A stretch of 64,000 bases of DNA, from contig JAODAV010000004.1 in the NCBI GenBank assembly GCA_025463605.1, forward strand, positions 1-64,000, read 5' to 3'. The notes under the pieces were generated by a model. It was not told the origin of the DNA and did not search any database. It saw only the letters and a program-made list of their open reading frames with translations. Source of the stretch: Rhodoglobus sp. GTDB lineage: Bacteria > Actinomycetota > Actinomycetes > Actinomycetales > Microbacteriaceae. A program made the translations under genes and the position numbers. This document shows, piece after piece, positions 15,260 through 25,400 of the stretch. Every line of letters begins with the position of its first letter. Position 1 is the stretch's first letter.

Positions 15260-15828
15260 TGGGACGAATCATCGTGGAACAGATCGTGAGCGCCGACGGC
15301 TACACGGCCGATCGCACCGGCGGCATCGACTTCTTCGAAGCCGCCGGCGACTTCAGCGAGACGCAGGACGAGCAGATGGAGATGATGGCGGGAGTCGATG
15401 CCATCGTGTTCGGCGCCAACACCTACCGCATGTTCGCCGACTATTGGCCAAAGGCCGACTCTGCGATCGAGCACGTCGCTGTCCCGATCAACAGCCTGCC
15501 GAAGCACGTCTTCTCCTCCACCCTCGACGAGGCCCCCTGGGGTGATCTGCCTCCCGCCATCATCGAGCGCGGCGACGGCGTCGACGGGGTCAAGCGCCTG
15601 CGCGACGAGTACGACGGTGACCTGATCATCTGGGGCAGCCTCACCCTCGTCGACTCATTGCTGCAAGCGGGGGTAGTCGACGTGCTGCGGCTGCGCATCG
15701 TGCCCGTGCTCATTGGTCAAGGCCGTGCCATCGCACCGCCCACCGTCGAGCACCGCGTACTCACGCTCACGGGCTCGCAAGCGTTCCCACGCGGGCATCT
15801 GTCGCTCACCTACGAGCTGAACGACTGA
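15259..15828 (+). CDS. RibD C-terminal/DHFR-family reductase, second copy
   Basis: A 189-residue relative of the reductase at 12793. MGRIIVEQIVSADGYTAD, VFGANTYRMFADYW and DLIIWGSLTLVDSLLQAG match the family; the NADPH-binding GG pair is GS here. The two proteins are clearly diverged, so this is not a recent duplication. The ATG at 15259 is chosen from homology of the N-terminus and has no ribosome site, since it touches the operator-like palindrome; the transcript may be leaderless. Substrate unknown. Confidence 0.85.
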   Translation: MGRIIVEQIVSADGYTADRTGGIDFFEAAGDFSETQDEQMEMMAGVDAIVFGANTYRMFADYWPKADSAIEHVAVPINSLPKHVFSSTLDEAPWGDLPPAIIERGDGVDGVKRLRDEYDGDLIIWGSLTLVDSLLQAGVVDVLRLRIVPVLIGQGRAIAPPTVEHRVLTLTGSQAFPRGHLSLTYELND

Positions 15829-15904
15829 CGGCACCTGCGCTGCCTCATCGTGGAAGTGAGGTGTACTCAGGTGATCGGCCAATCGCTCCCCTAGGATGAC
15901 GGCC

Positions 15905-18900
15905 ATGGCGACGACCTGGAGCGACTACGCGGCAGCCTACGTTCTCAGCACGACAACCTGCCCACGCTGCGGCTGCAGGCTGGTGGACGATGGCCAGTGC
16001 CGCGATTGCGGCGCATCCATCGACGCCGAGCTCGGTTCCGAACTGTGGGATGCGTCGACGCAAGTCGCCGACGCGATCAAGGCGCGGCAGGAGATCATCG
16101 ACCGCATCCCCACTCGAGTGCATCCCGCATCCGCGCCCGCACTGTCGGTCGCGCCGCCCCCGGCGATCCTTCCGCCCCCCAGGGTGGACGAGGATGCCTC
16201 AAGCTTCAGCGTGCAGTCGGTTCTCGCCGTTGCCGGCGCCGGGCTGTTAGGCGTCGCGGCGATCGTCTTCACCTTCCTCAACCCTGACCTCACCAACTTC
16301 GGCACTCGCACGGCGATTATCGGCGGCACCACGGCCCTGTTCCTCGCGGGAGCCTGGTTGCTCGCACGCAAGGGACTTCAGTTCTCCGCCGAAGCCATTG
16401 GCGGACTCGGAATGGTCTTCGTCGCGCTCGACGTGTGGGCTTTATCAGAGCTCGCCCCAACGGGCGTGAGCGCGTGGCTTCTTATAGCGATAGCGACGCT
16501 CGCCAGTTCCACGATCGTCATCGCTATCGCGGCCGTCGCACGCGTGCGCAGTTGGCTGTGGACGGGACTCCTGGGAGTGGTGGCGGCACCCGTCTTCTTC
16601 GCGTACGCCATTGCCCAGCCGTGGGTCGACGTAATCGGGTACGTGATGGCTGGTTTCATCGCACTCGGCCTGCACGAAGTCGCCCACCGGCTCGAGTCTC
16701 GGTTCGGCGGTTCACTTCGTGTGGAGCACGTCACGCTCTCGGCGCTGCAAGTGGTGTCTGTAATCTTCGCACTCGGGCTGCTACCGCGCGTGGTGTTCCC
16801 GGATGCCACCGCGAACGCCCCAGGAGCCGCAGCCGTGATCGCGGCTCTCGCGATACTCGCCGCCCTAGCAGCACGAACGGGTCTGCCCCGCTTCTGGAGC
16901 TACTCGGCGGGGGTGCTGTTCGTGTCGGCGGCGGCGGTGTTGTCGGTCGCCCTGCGCCCGGAAGGGCCTTGGATACTCGCGATCGTGCCGCTGGCCGGTG
17001 CCCTCGCACTCGTCGCGGTGACCGCCGCACCGTCTCTGCCGGGCGTGAGGCGCGAACTGATCGCGGGCGGCGCCTGGACGGTGTCCCTGTTCGCCGCGGT
17101 ACCGGCGTTCGGCCTCGCACTCATCAGACTCAGTTCCCCCGTCGGCTTCTCCTTCGAGCCGGGATTCGGCCTGGCATCGACCGTGGGCGTCGCCGCAGCG
17201 GCGGGCGGATCGTGGGGGCTCTCGAGGGCCATCCGGCGTTGGCGTGGCAAACCGGCATTGCCGGACGCAGCGCTCGCGACGGCCCTGTGGCTCGGCGTCG
17301 TCGCCCTCCTGACGCTTGCCCTGTGGGCCGGTCTGCCACGAACCACACAGACGGTCATCACACTGGCCGTTGCGGTGGGGTTGAGCGCAGTGGTCGTGTG
17401 GGCGCATCCGATCCGCGCCTGGCGCCCGCTGCTACGCTCGCCCCTCGCCATCGGCGCGCACCTTGCGCTCGTGTATGCCGTAGCAGTCTCGTGGTCCGAC
17501 CCATCCATAACAGTCGTCGCGGGAATGGGAGTCGTTGCGGCGCTCGTTTTGGTCGCCCGAACTGTGCCCGCGGGCGTCAGGCCGCTACACGTCGGCGCGG
17601 CGTACGCGTATGCGCTCATCGTCTTCACGACCTTCCTCGACAGGGCCGGAGTCGAGACAATGGCGATGCTCTGCCTGACCACATCCCTCGCAGCACTGGG
17701 GGCACTCGCCGCGACCCTTATCCGGCAGGTGAAGGCACCGGCGTGGTACGCCATCCTCACCGTGACCGCCGTGCCGTTCGCCATCGGAGTCATCTCGGTG
17801 ATCATGGTGCGCAGCGGCTGGACGGCGCTCTCCACTGGCGTCACCTTCGCGCTCGCCCTCACGCTCGTGCTCACCAATCGGCCCGGTCTCAACCGCATCG
17901 TGCGGGCCGGTGCCGCAGCGATCCTGGTTCCCGCCCTCGCGGTCGTCGTCATCTGCCTCGGTGCGCAAGTACTGGCGATCAGCGCGTCCCCCATCACCCT
18001 GCCGATCATCGCCGGAATCGTCGCGCTCGCCCTGCCCGTCACCGGTCACCTCGAGCGCGTGCTCGTGCGCCGAGGGATTGCGGATGCGCACGCACGAGCA
18101 TCCCGGATCTGGATCGAGATATCGTGCCTCATCACGGCGGCGATCGCCGTAGTGCTTGCGCTGGTTCGCGTAGCGGCAGGCTTCGAGACGAGCTTTCTCG
18201 TTCTCTCGATCCTGGGCATCGGGTCTGCAGCGGCCGCGCTTGTCACGCGCCGGCGCTACGCGTGGGGCGTCTCGGGTGCGAGCTGGACCGGGGCGCTCTG
18301 GTCGTTCCTCGCGCTCATCGGCGTCGACGTGCTCGAACCGTACGTGTTGCCGCCGGCGCTCGTCGCAGCCCTCCTCGGTGCCGTGCTGGTGTGGCGCGGC
18401 CTGCCCGGTATCGGCTTTTACGCTGCCGGGCTCGCGGCCGCCGTGCTCCCGAGCCTTGGCGTGCTCGCCACGTTCGGGCACCGGGCCGATGGCGCGGGCG
18501 AGTTGCGCACCTGGTTGCTGCTTGCGGGGGCGTTCGTGCTCACCGCCGTGGGCGGGCTTCTGTCCAGCCCGGAAGCGCAGTCAGGATTGGAGAAACTGCG
18601 ACGCCTGCGAAAGCCGACTCTCGTGGTCGCGATGCTCGCGGCGGCCGGCGGAGCCGTGCAGGCCGTGCGGCTCGGGCTGTCTCTCGACCCCGCCGGCGTT
18701 CCGAACCACGACCTCATGTTTCCCGTGCTCGCGTGGAGCGGTATCGCGGCGCTCGTCGCCGTTGCGGCGGGCCGAGCACTCGGTCGCGGGCGTTGGATCT
18801 TCATGCCCGCCGTGGTTTACCTCGTAGCCGGCCCGATCGTCGCGATCCGACCGGGCTGGTTCTCGATTTTCACGCTCCTCGCCCTCACGCTCGCTCTGCT

Positions 18901-19489
18901 TGTCCTGATGGTGGTAACCGCTGCGCGGGCGCGAACCCGCGAGGTCACGCTACCTCCTGTCTGGTTCACATTCGCCCTCGCGCTAGCGACCGCGATCGCG
19001 GGGTGGAGCGAACGCGAACTGCGGGTCGAGGCGTTCTCCCTGCCGCTCGGACTGGCTCTCGTCGCAACGGGAGTGATCGCGATGCGGTCGGTGCATCCGG
19101 CGCCAAACCTCAACTCGTGGCCCATCGGGTTCACCGGATCGTGGCGCCTGCTCGCTCCCGGCATACTCGTGACCCTCGGCCCGTCCATGCTGGCAACTCT
19201 CACCGATCCACGAACGGAACGCGCCATCCTCGTCATCGGGCTCGCACTCGTGGCGATTCTCATCGGATCCCTGCGCCAGCTGGGAGCGCCGTTCATCTTG
19301 GGCATCATCGCGCTGCCGATCGAGAATGTGCTGGTGTTCACCGTTCAACTGGGCCGGTCGATCGGCGCCGCACCGTGGTGGATCACCCTCGCCACAGCGG
19401 GCGCCGTATTACTCGTCATCGCAGTCACCTACGAGCGCAAAAGCGCAGCCTCTCGCGGGGTGGGTGCGCGCCTTCGCGACCTCGCGTAG
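15905..19489 (+). CDS. very large SCO7613-like polytopic membrane protein
   Basis: A 1194-residue protein. The N-terminus has a zinc ribbon with Cys at about 19, 22, 32 and 35 (CPRCGCRL ... CRDCG). A Pro-rich linker leads to an almost continuous array of hydrophobic segments, about 30 membrane helices, to the C-terminus. This matches the SCO7613 C-terminal domain class of actinobacterial membrane proteins, of unknown function. The ATG at 15905 is chosen because AGGATG precedes it at normal spacing; an ATG nine bases upstream overlaps that site. The final residues are basic and face the cytoplasm. The gene is monocistronic, ending 48 nt before the convergent glycosyltransferase. Confidence 0.85.
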   Translation: MATTWSDYAAAYVLSTTTCPRCGCRLVDDGQCRDCGASIDAELGSELWDASTQVADAIKARQEIIDRIPTRVHPASAPALSVAPPPAILPPPRVDEDASSFSVQSVLAVAGAGLLGVAAIVFTFLNPDLTNFGTRTAIIGGTTALFLAGAWLLARKGLQFSAEAIGGLGMVFVALDVWALSELAPTGVSAWLLIAIATLASSTIVIAIAAVARVRSWLWTGLLGVVAAPVFFAYAIAQPWVDVIGYVMAGFIALGLHEVAHRLESRFGGSLRVEHVTLSALQVVSVIFALGLLPRVVFPDATANAPGAAAVIAALAILAALAARTGLPRFWSYSAGVLFVSAAAVLSVALRPEGPWILAIVPLAGALALVAVTAAPSLPGVRRELIAGGAWTVSLFAAVPAFGLALIRLSSPVGFSFEPGFGLASTVGVAAAAGGSWGLSRAIRRWRGKPALPDAALATALWLGVVALLTLALWAGLPRTTQTVITLAVAVGLSAVVVWAHPIRAWRPLLRSPLAIGAHLALVYAVAVSWSDPSITVVAGMGVVAALVLVARTVPAGVRPLHVGAAYAYALIVFTTFLDRAGVETMAMLCLTTSLAALGALAATLIRQVKAPAWYAILTVTAVPFAIGVISVIMVRSGWTALSTGVTFALALTLVLTNRPGLNRIVRAGAAAILVPALAVVVICLGAQVLAISASPITLPIIAGIVALALPVTGHLERVLVRRGIADAHARASRIWIEISCLITAAIAVVLALVRVAAGFETSFLVLSILGIGSAAAALVTRRRYAWGVSGASWTGALWSFLALIGVDVLEPYVLPPALVAALLGAVLVWRGLPGIGFYAAGLAAAVLPSLGVLATFGHRADGAGELRTWLLLAGAFVLTAVGGLLSSPEAQSGLEKLRRLRKPTLVVAMLAAAGGAVQAVRLGLSLDPAGVPNHDLMFPVLAWSGIAALVAVAAGRALGRGRWIFMPAVVYLVAGPIVAIRPGWFSIFTLLALTLALLVLMVVTAARARTREVTLPPVWFTFALALATAIAGWSERELRVEAFSLPLGLALVATGVIAMRSVHPAPNLNSWPIGFTGSWRLLAPGILVTLGPSMLATLTDPRTERAILVIGLALVAILIGSLRQLGAPFILGIIALPIENVLVFTVQLGRSIGAAPWWITLATAGAVLLVIAVTYERKSAASRGVGARLRDLA

Positions 19490-19510
19490 GCCTCAGCTCG
19501 CCGTGACTCA

Positions 19511-19546
19511 GCTAGCCGGTGCTGCAGTCGCGCAGCGCTAGCCGGT
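19511..19546. repeat. duplicated glycosyltransferase gene terminus
   Basis: GCTAGCCGGT occurs at 19511-19520 and 19537-19546, a period of 26 bp. On the minus strand the copy at 19537 encodes the last Thr-Gly codons and TAG stop of the glycosyltransferase; the other copy repeats the same codons and stop downstream. Confidence 0.65.
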
Positions 19547-20779
19547 ATGCGAAGCCGTGCCCATCGCGGCGGAGTCGTCGACGGCCTCGCCGCGGTACAG
19601 GCTCTCGAAGGTGTCCAGAGTGCGCTGGATGTCGTGCGCCTCGACGATGCGAAGACTCTCCATCTTGAACTTCAGCAGCTCATCCTCGGGCATGGTCAGC
19701 ACGCGAGTCAGTTTCGCGGCGAGGTCATCGACGTTGCCGGGTTCGAACAAAAACCCGTTCTCGCCATCATGCACGAGGTGCGGCAGCGCCATCGCGTCGG
19801 CGGCGACGATGGGCAGTCCGGAGGCCATGGCCTCCATCGTCGAGATGCTCTGCAGTTCCGCGATGGAGGGCATGGCGAAGACGGATGCCCGGGTCAGGGC
19901 ATTGCGCAAGTACGCCTCGTCCACGTATCCGGCGAACGTGACGCGGTTCGCGAGGCCGAGGGAGGCCGTGAGCGCCTTGAGCCTGTTCTCGTGGTCGCCG
20001 CCGCCGACGATCTCGAGCTTTGCGTCGAGAGCCGGATCGAGTTTCGCGACAGCGCGGATGAGTTTGTCGATCTGCTTCTCGTCCACGACCCGGCCGAGGA
20101 ACACGATGAGGTTGTCTTTGCGCGGCGTCAGGTCAGGCGTGTAGTTGTGCGCGTCGATGCCGCATGAGATTGCGAGAACTCCCCGTACCGACGTGTTGGC
20201 CTCGAGGTACTCGGCTGCCTTGCGCGTGGGCGTCGTGACCCGCTCCGCGCGGCTGAACGAGCGGCCCGCAGCATCCCACGCCATCTTGATCGCCTTCTGG
20301 CGCAGGAACTGGGGAATGACGAGCGTGTACTCGAGCAGGTTCTCGGGCATGAAATGGTTGGTACCGATGATGCGGATGCCCCGCTTGCGCCCCTCGATCG
20401 TCATGCCGCGCCCGATGATGATGTGCGACTGGAAGTGAATGACATCGGGCTTGACCCTGTCGAGGATCTTCGCGCTGTTCTGCCTGATTCGCCACGGAAG
20501 CGCGAACCGCAGCCACGGATGCGGGTACCAGCGCCAGGAGTAGATGCGGTGCACGGTCATCGGCTGGCCCTCATGCACTTCGGTGAAGGTGCCGTACCCG
20601 CGATAGGTCGGCGCGGGAGCGGCGACGTGCACCTCGTGACCGCGCTCGACGAGGCCAGCGGCGAGGCGCGCGATGAAACTCGCAGCGCCGTTGATCTCCG
20701 GGGCGAACGTGTCGCCTGCGATGAGGATGCGCAGTCGCGGCTTGCCCTCGTGGGGTGAACGTCGCGGGGAGGTTGCCAC
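19538..20779 (-). CDS. GT4-family glycosyltransferase
   Basis: A 413-residue GT-B glycosyltransferase. ILIAGDTFAPEINGAASFIARLA is the N-terminal Gly-rich loop, HFQSHIIIGRGM and IIGTNHFMPENL form the acceptor side, and FLGRVVDEKQIDKLIRAV with AELQSISTMEAMASGLPIVA is the donor site with the E-x7-E motif (residues Glu-Leu ... Met-Glu). It resembles actinobacterial alpha-mannosyl or glucosyl transferases acting on phosphatidylinositol or glycolipids, which is inference. The GTG at 20779 is the likely start, with GGAA six bases upstream; the reading frame is open further but lacks a better site. Confidence 0.87.
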   Translation of the reverse strand: MATSPRRSPHEGKPRLRILIAGDTFAPEINGAASFIARLAAGLVERGHEVHVAAPAPTYRGYGTFTEVHEGQPMTVHRIYSWRWYPHPWLRFALPWRIRQNSAKILDRVKPDVIHFQSHIIIGRGMTIEGRKRGIRIIGTNHFMPENLLEYTLVIPQFLRQKAIKMAWDAAGRSFSRAERVTTPTRKAAEYLEANTSVRGVLAISCGIDAHNYTPDLTPRKDNLIVFLGRVVDEKQIDKLIRAVAKLDPALDAKLEIVGGGDHENRLKALTASLGLANRVTFAGYVDEAYLRNALTRASVFAMPSIAELQSISTMEAMASGLPIVAADAMALPHLVHDGENGFLFEPGNVDDLAAKLTRVLTMPEDELLKFKMESLRIVEAHDIQRTLDTFESLYRGEAVDDSAAMGTASHTG

Positions 20780-20886
20780 TGTTTCCGGTGTTCCTTGTCT
20801 CAGGGAGCGTTGGGGAGCGGTCCGAACGGGAGAGTACAGGGGGCTCGCGCTCAGATGCGTTGCTGGACGCTGGCTATCACCGTATC

Positions 20887-21876
20887 TCACCGACGCTTGA
20901 AGGAGCCGTCCGCCGCGTCTGCAAGCGCCGTATTCGCCAGCGCCTGGGGGTGGTGCCGGGAGAGCGAGACAACGCCCCACACGGCGGCCGCCCCGGCCAG
21001 TGCGAACGCGAAAATGGCCCAGAGCGGGGCATCCGCCGCTTCACCGAGCACGACGATGCCGATCGTGACCGCCACGATCGGGTCGATCACCGTTAGGCCG
21101 GCAACGACGATGTCGGGCGGGTTCGACGAGTGGGCGGTCTGCACGAAGTAGGTGCCGAGGAGGGCTGCCGCGACGAGGCCGACGAGACACAGGATCGTCA
21201 GAACGTCTGCGGCATCGATGCTGAAATCCAGAGCCAGGATCGTCTTGATGCGCCCGATGACGACCTTCGCGAGGGTGACGACGAAACCGAACAGCACACC
21301 CGCCGCGATCACGTAGAAGATCGGGCGGGGCTTGCGGTGACGCATGAGGATGAACAGGGTCACGAAGACCGCGAGCACCACCGAGAGGATGATGAGCACG
21401 ACGCCGAGTTGCGTTCCGGTAACCGGATGCTCCTTCGCAACAATTGCCGCGATCGTGACGAAGGCCGCGACACCCGCCACGCAGATGATGATCGCGCGGA
21501 TGGAGATCTTGTCGAGCGGCACCTTGCTCACGCGAGAGTTCACGATAGCTGTGACGACGAGTGCGATGGCGCCCAGTGGCTGCACGACAGTGATCGGCGC
21601 GAACGTCAGGCTCGACAGTTGGAGCACAATCGCCACACCGAGAAGCACGGTGCCGATGACCCACGACGGCCTCGCGAGCAGGGACGTCAACTGGCCGAAA
21701 CTCAGACCCGTCTTGCCCGCGCCCCCCGTGCGCTCGCCGACGAGCGACACACCACGGTGCTGGAATTGGGTGCCCAGGGCCAGCAGCACGGCCGCGACGA
21801 CAGCGAGGGAGATGCCGATCGCTGAGTTCGAGTCCAGCGTCAGCTGATCGGCGAGTTCCTGCAGGTCTGGCGGCAC
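20887..21876 (-). CDS. DMT-superfamily transporter
   Basis: A 329-residue membrane protein with nine or ten hydrophobic helices in two EamA-like halves. LTFAPITVVQPLGAIALVVTAI and AGLTVIDPIVAVTIGIVVLGE are the paired end-of-bundle helices typical of the family, which contains NIPA-like and metabolite exporters. Substrate unknown. The start at GTG 21876 has no clear ribosome site. The glycosyltransferase lies 107 nt downstream on the same strand. It is divergent from def. Confidence 0.8.
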   Translation of the reverse strand: MPPDLQELADQLTLDSNSAIGISLAVVAAVLLALGTQFQHRGVSLVGERTGGAGKTGLSFGQLTSLLARPSWVIGTVLLGVAIVLQLSSLTFAPITVVQPLGAIALVVTAIVNSRVSKVPLDKISIRAIIICVAGVAAFVTIAAIVAKEHPVTGTQLGVVLIILSVVLAVFVTLFILMRHRKPRPIFYVIAAGVLFGFVVTLAKVVIGRIKTILALDFSIDAADVLTILCLVGLVAAALLGTYFVQTAHSSNPPDIVVAGLTVIDPIVAVTIGIVVLGEAADAPLWAIFAFALAGAAAVWGVVSLSRHHPQALANTALADAADGSFKRR

Positions 21877-21902
21877 CCGTCGAATCTACCCGTTTCGGCA
21901 CC

Positions 21903-21908
21903 GATAAT
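21903..21908 (+). promoter_or_regulatory. -10 box of a possibly leaderless def promoter
   Basis: GATAAT ends nine bases before the def ATG. Transcription would begin about seven bases after the hexamer, at or next to the start codon. There is no ribosome site in the interval. No convincing -35 hexamer is visible. Confidence 0.4.
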
Positions 21909-21916
21909 CTGGGTAA

Positions 21917-22483
21917 ATGGCCGTACTCCCGATCCGAATCACCGGCGATCCGGTGCTCCACTCCCCGGCCCGTGAGGTCACCGAATTCGACGACGAACTG
22001 CGCACACTCGTGGCAGAGATGTTCGACACCATGCGGGAGGCTCCCGGCGTAGGTCTTGCCGCGCCCCAAGTTGGCGTTCCGCTGCGGGTATTCGTCTACA
22101 ACTGGACCGACGACAACGAGACGTTATGGCGAGGCGTGGCCATCAACCCGGAATTGTGGATTACTCCCACACCGATCGGCGAACCCGACGAGGAGAACGA
22201 GTCGGAGGGATGCCTTTCGGTCCCCGGCGAGCGTTTTCCCCTCCGCCGCTCGCCGCTCGCGACCCTTCGCGCAATCGATCTCGAGCAGAAACCGTTCGAA
22301 ATCAAGGCAGAAGGCTGGCTCGCCCGCATCTTCCAGCACGAATTCGATCACCTCGAAGGTGTGCTTTACTCGGATCGTTTGGACTACGATCATGCCAAAG
22401 CGTCACGAAAAACTATCCGCAAGCGGAATTGGGGGGTTCCTGGTCTGAGCTGGCTCCCTGGCGAGGATCACCTAGAAGAGTAG
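21917..22483 (+). CDS. def: peptide deformylase
   Basis: A 188-residue metalloenzyme that removes the N-formyl group from new polypeptides. All three family motifs are present: GVGLAAPQVG at 44-53, EGCLSVP with the metal ligand Cys99, and HEFDH with ligands His141 and His145 and catalytic Glu142. The N-terminus is short and starts MAVLPIRITGDPVLH. The C-terminal tail is basic then acidic. The gene for a large surface-type protein begins 10 nt after its stop and is probably cotranscribed. A GATAAT box lies directly upstream. Confidence 0.97.
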   Translation: MAVLPIRITGDPVLHSPAREVTEFDDELRTLVAEMFDTMREAPGVGLAAPQVGVPLRVFVYNWTDDNETLWRGVAINPELWITPTPIGEPDEENESEGCLSVPGERFPLRRSPLATLRAIDLEQKPFEIKAEGWLARIFQHEFDHLEGVLYSDRLDYDHAKASRKTIRKRNWGVPGLSWLPGEDHLEE

Positions 22484-22493
22484 GACCCCGCCC

Positions 22494-25400
22494 ATGTCCG
22501 CCACGCATGCCCGAACCGTGCGCAAAATCATGGCGTTGCTCGCGGCGGGCACGCTCGCCCTCACGGGCGCCGGCGTTATCGTGCTCTCCACCGCCCAATC
22601 CGCGGCGGCCGCCGATCTGACCATCACCAGCCCCGAAGGCGCGTACCCGGGCATCCAGCTAGCGCCGACGCTGACAGTCGCCGGCACCGCGGACGCGGGC
22701 GAGCTGATCACGGTGACGTCGGGGTTGGCCGGGGCGACCGACTGTCAGGCGACAGCGGATGCCGGTGGCGCGTGGTCGTGCGACATCACGAACATGCCCA
22801 ACACCAACGCTTTCTCGATCTCGGCGGAGCGACCGTACACCGGCGGGGTGGACTTCGCCTCCAAGCCGGTGCGTGGTGTGCTGCTGCCCCCGGTGGTGAC
22901 ATCCGCGAACCCGATGCTCACGAACGCCTCGACGACTACCGTCACGGGGAACTTCGCGATCTCGTCGGGCGAGACCGTGACCGTCGACGTCGACTTCGGC
23001 TCCGGTCTGGTGTGCAGCACCACCTCGAACTACATCACGGGCGACTGGTCGTGCACGATGACTCTCCCGGAAGGCACCTACGTCGGCGTTCCGGTAACCC
23101 AGACGGTGTCGTATGGTGCCGCCACCACGACGTCGAATCCCACGTACATCGACGTGGTCGTCGACTACACCGCACCTCCCACCCCGACGATCCTTTCCCC
23201 GGGCGAGAGCTACCCCGGCACCACCCCGACGTACTACACATCCGATCTCTCGCCGACTGTGAGCGGCACTGGCGAGCCGGGCACGACGACGTGGGTGACT
23301 TACGGGGCGGACTCCTCGCAGCAATTCATGAACGAGTTCTGCGCGACGACCGTTGACCCCGGCGGCTCCTGGTCGTGCCCGTCACCGACCACCTTCGCGG
23401 TCGACGAGCACATCATGCTGGCGGTCTACGGCACTGATTCCGCCGGAAACTCGAGCCTGAACCCGGAAGGCGTTCCAGCGATGGAGCTCGTGTTCCTCCC
23501 TGCGCCCGATGCCCCCGAATTCTCGAGCCCGACCGACGGCTACTCGTCCGCGAACCCCTACGTGTACTTCTCCGGCTTCTTCACGGGACCCAGCTATCCC
23601 GTCACGGTTCTGGTGAATGGGGAGCCGACCTGTGAGCCGACCATGGGCGAAGGCGACTGGAACTGCTCCGGCGGGCCCTACGCGCCCGGCTCGTACACGG
23701 CCACCGTGTTCGTGACCGATGGGGACGGCACGCAGTCTGCGGGCGTGTCGCGCTCCTTCACGATCGAACAGCCTGCTCTTTCCGACCCCTCGATCGACAG
23801 TCCCAGCGGGTCGGAGGGAGGCGTTTTCTCCTCCGTTACGACACCTCTCATCCAGGGCACTGCTGTGCCGAACGCAACCGTGACCGTGCTCTATCACGAG
23901 GGCATCGGCTCCGGCTCGTACGGCACGTACTGCACCACATCGGCGGACGAGTCGGGTTACTACGCCTGCAGTGGTATCCCCCTCGTTCCCGAACAGAGTT
24001 ACACCTTCGGTGCGCAGCAGGTGGGGCCGTTGGGCAACGAATCGCCCGGCACCGCCGAGCTCATGTACTACACCGTTCTCGCACCGCCGAGCACGCCGAC
24101 GGTGGACACCCCGTCGGGCGGGTACAGCGCGGTCAACCCCTACGTCTACTTCTCGGGATTCAGCAACTACCCCGTCAGCGTGCTCGTCAATGGGTCGCAG
24201 ACCTGCGAAGTGAGTAACGGCGAAGGCGATTGGTCATGCACGGGAGGCCCGTACGCCCCAGGCTCGTATACCGCCACGATCGTCGCTACCAACTGGGAGG
24301 GCACGCAGTCCGAGCCCGTGTTCCGCGCGTTCACCATCGAGGCCCCGTTCTCGCTGCCTACCCTGCCCGACCCGGTGCCAGTCACGGTTCCGACCCCGAC
24401 GTTCACTCCCACCCCGACACCGACTCCGTCGGCGACTCCCCCGGCGCTCGAGGTGGTGCTCGCGATCACCGATAAGGCTGGCACCGATCTGACGGGCAAA
24501 CCCATCAAGGCCGGCCAGACGGTCGTCATCACCGGCTCGGGAGCTCCCGCCGGCGCGACCGCGGTCATCGAATTGCACTCAGACCCGATCACGCTGGGCT
24601 CGACCACGGCCAAGCAGGACGGGACGTTCTCGCTCACTGCCCTCATCCCCAAGACCATCGAACCGGGCGAGCACCACTTCGTCGCGATCGTGACACCGGC
24701 GGGCCAGGCGTCAGCCACGTTCGAGACCGTCGCTACGATCGAGCCTCCGGACGAGGATCCCGCGCCGGAGAAAGCCTCTGAGCAGCCCGATAGGGACGAC
24801 GTGATCGCGTTCCTCGCCGGACTCGGCGGCTCGGCGGGCAACGGCTTCGACTCCCCGAGCAGCTTCACCTCCAGCCTCAAGACGGCGACAGAGTTCCGCC
24901 TCACCCCCGCCCTCCTCGGTGCCGCCGGCCTCATCGCGGCCGCGTTCCTCCTTCTTGTCGCGTTCCCCGCCGAACTTCTCGAGTCGACCGTGCGCGCCAA
25001 CTACGACCGGGTGTTCGGGTGGGTCGCGCCCATCAAGCGCCGCCTCGGCAGGATCGGCCACGCCATCAAGCGCATTCCCGTCAACACCTGGGTCGCGACC
25101 GTCGGCATCATCGCCCTGACGGCGCTCATTCTCGGCTTCTCCGACCCCGGATTCGGGTTCAACGGCAGTTCCGTGCGGCTCTGGATCGCGCTCGTCGTGT
25201 CGATCGTGCTGCTCAACGTCGTGCTTTCGACGATCGTGATGTCGGTGGCGAAACGCAAGTTCTCGGCACCGGGCACGCTCGTGCCGATGCCGGCGGCGCT
25301 CATCCTCGTCGTACTCTCGGTGCTCATCTCGCGCATCATCGGAATTCAACCCGGATTCCTGTTCGGAGTGGTACTGGGCGTCGCGTTCGCGATCGAACTG

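Noticed and set aside
16435-19506. 1023-residue reading frame in the SCO7613-like gene region
   Set aside because: It is a shadow frame: Arg-, Gly- and Pro-rich without any domain, while the membrane protein frame is continuous.
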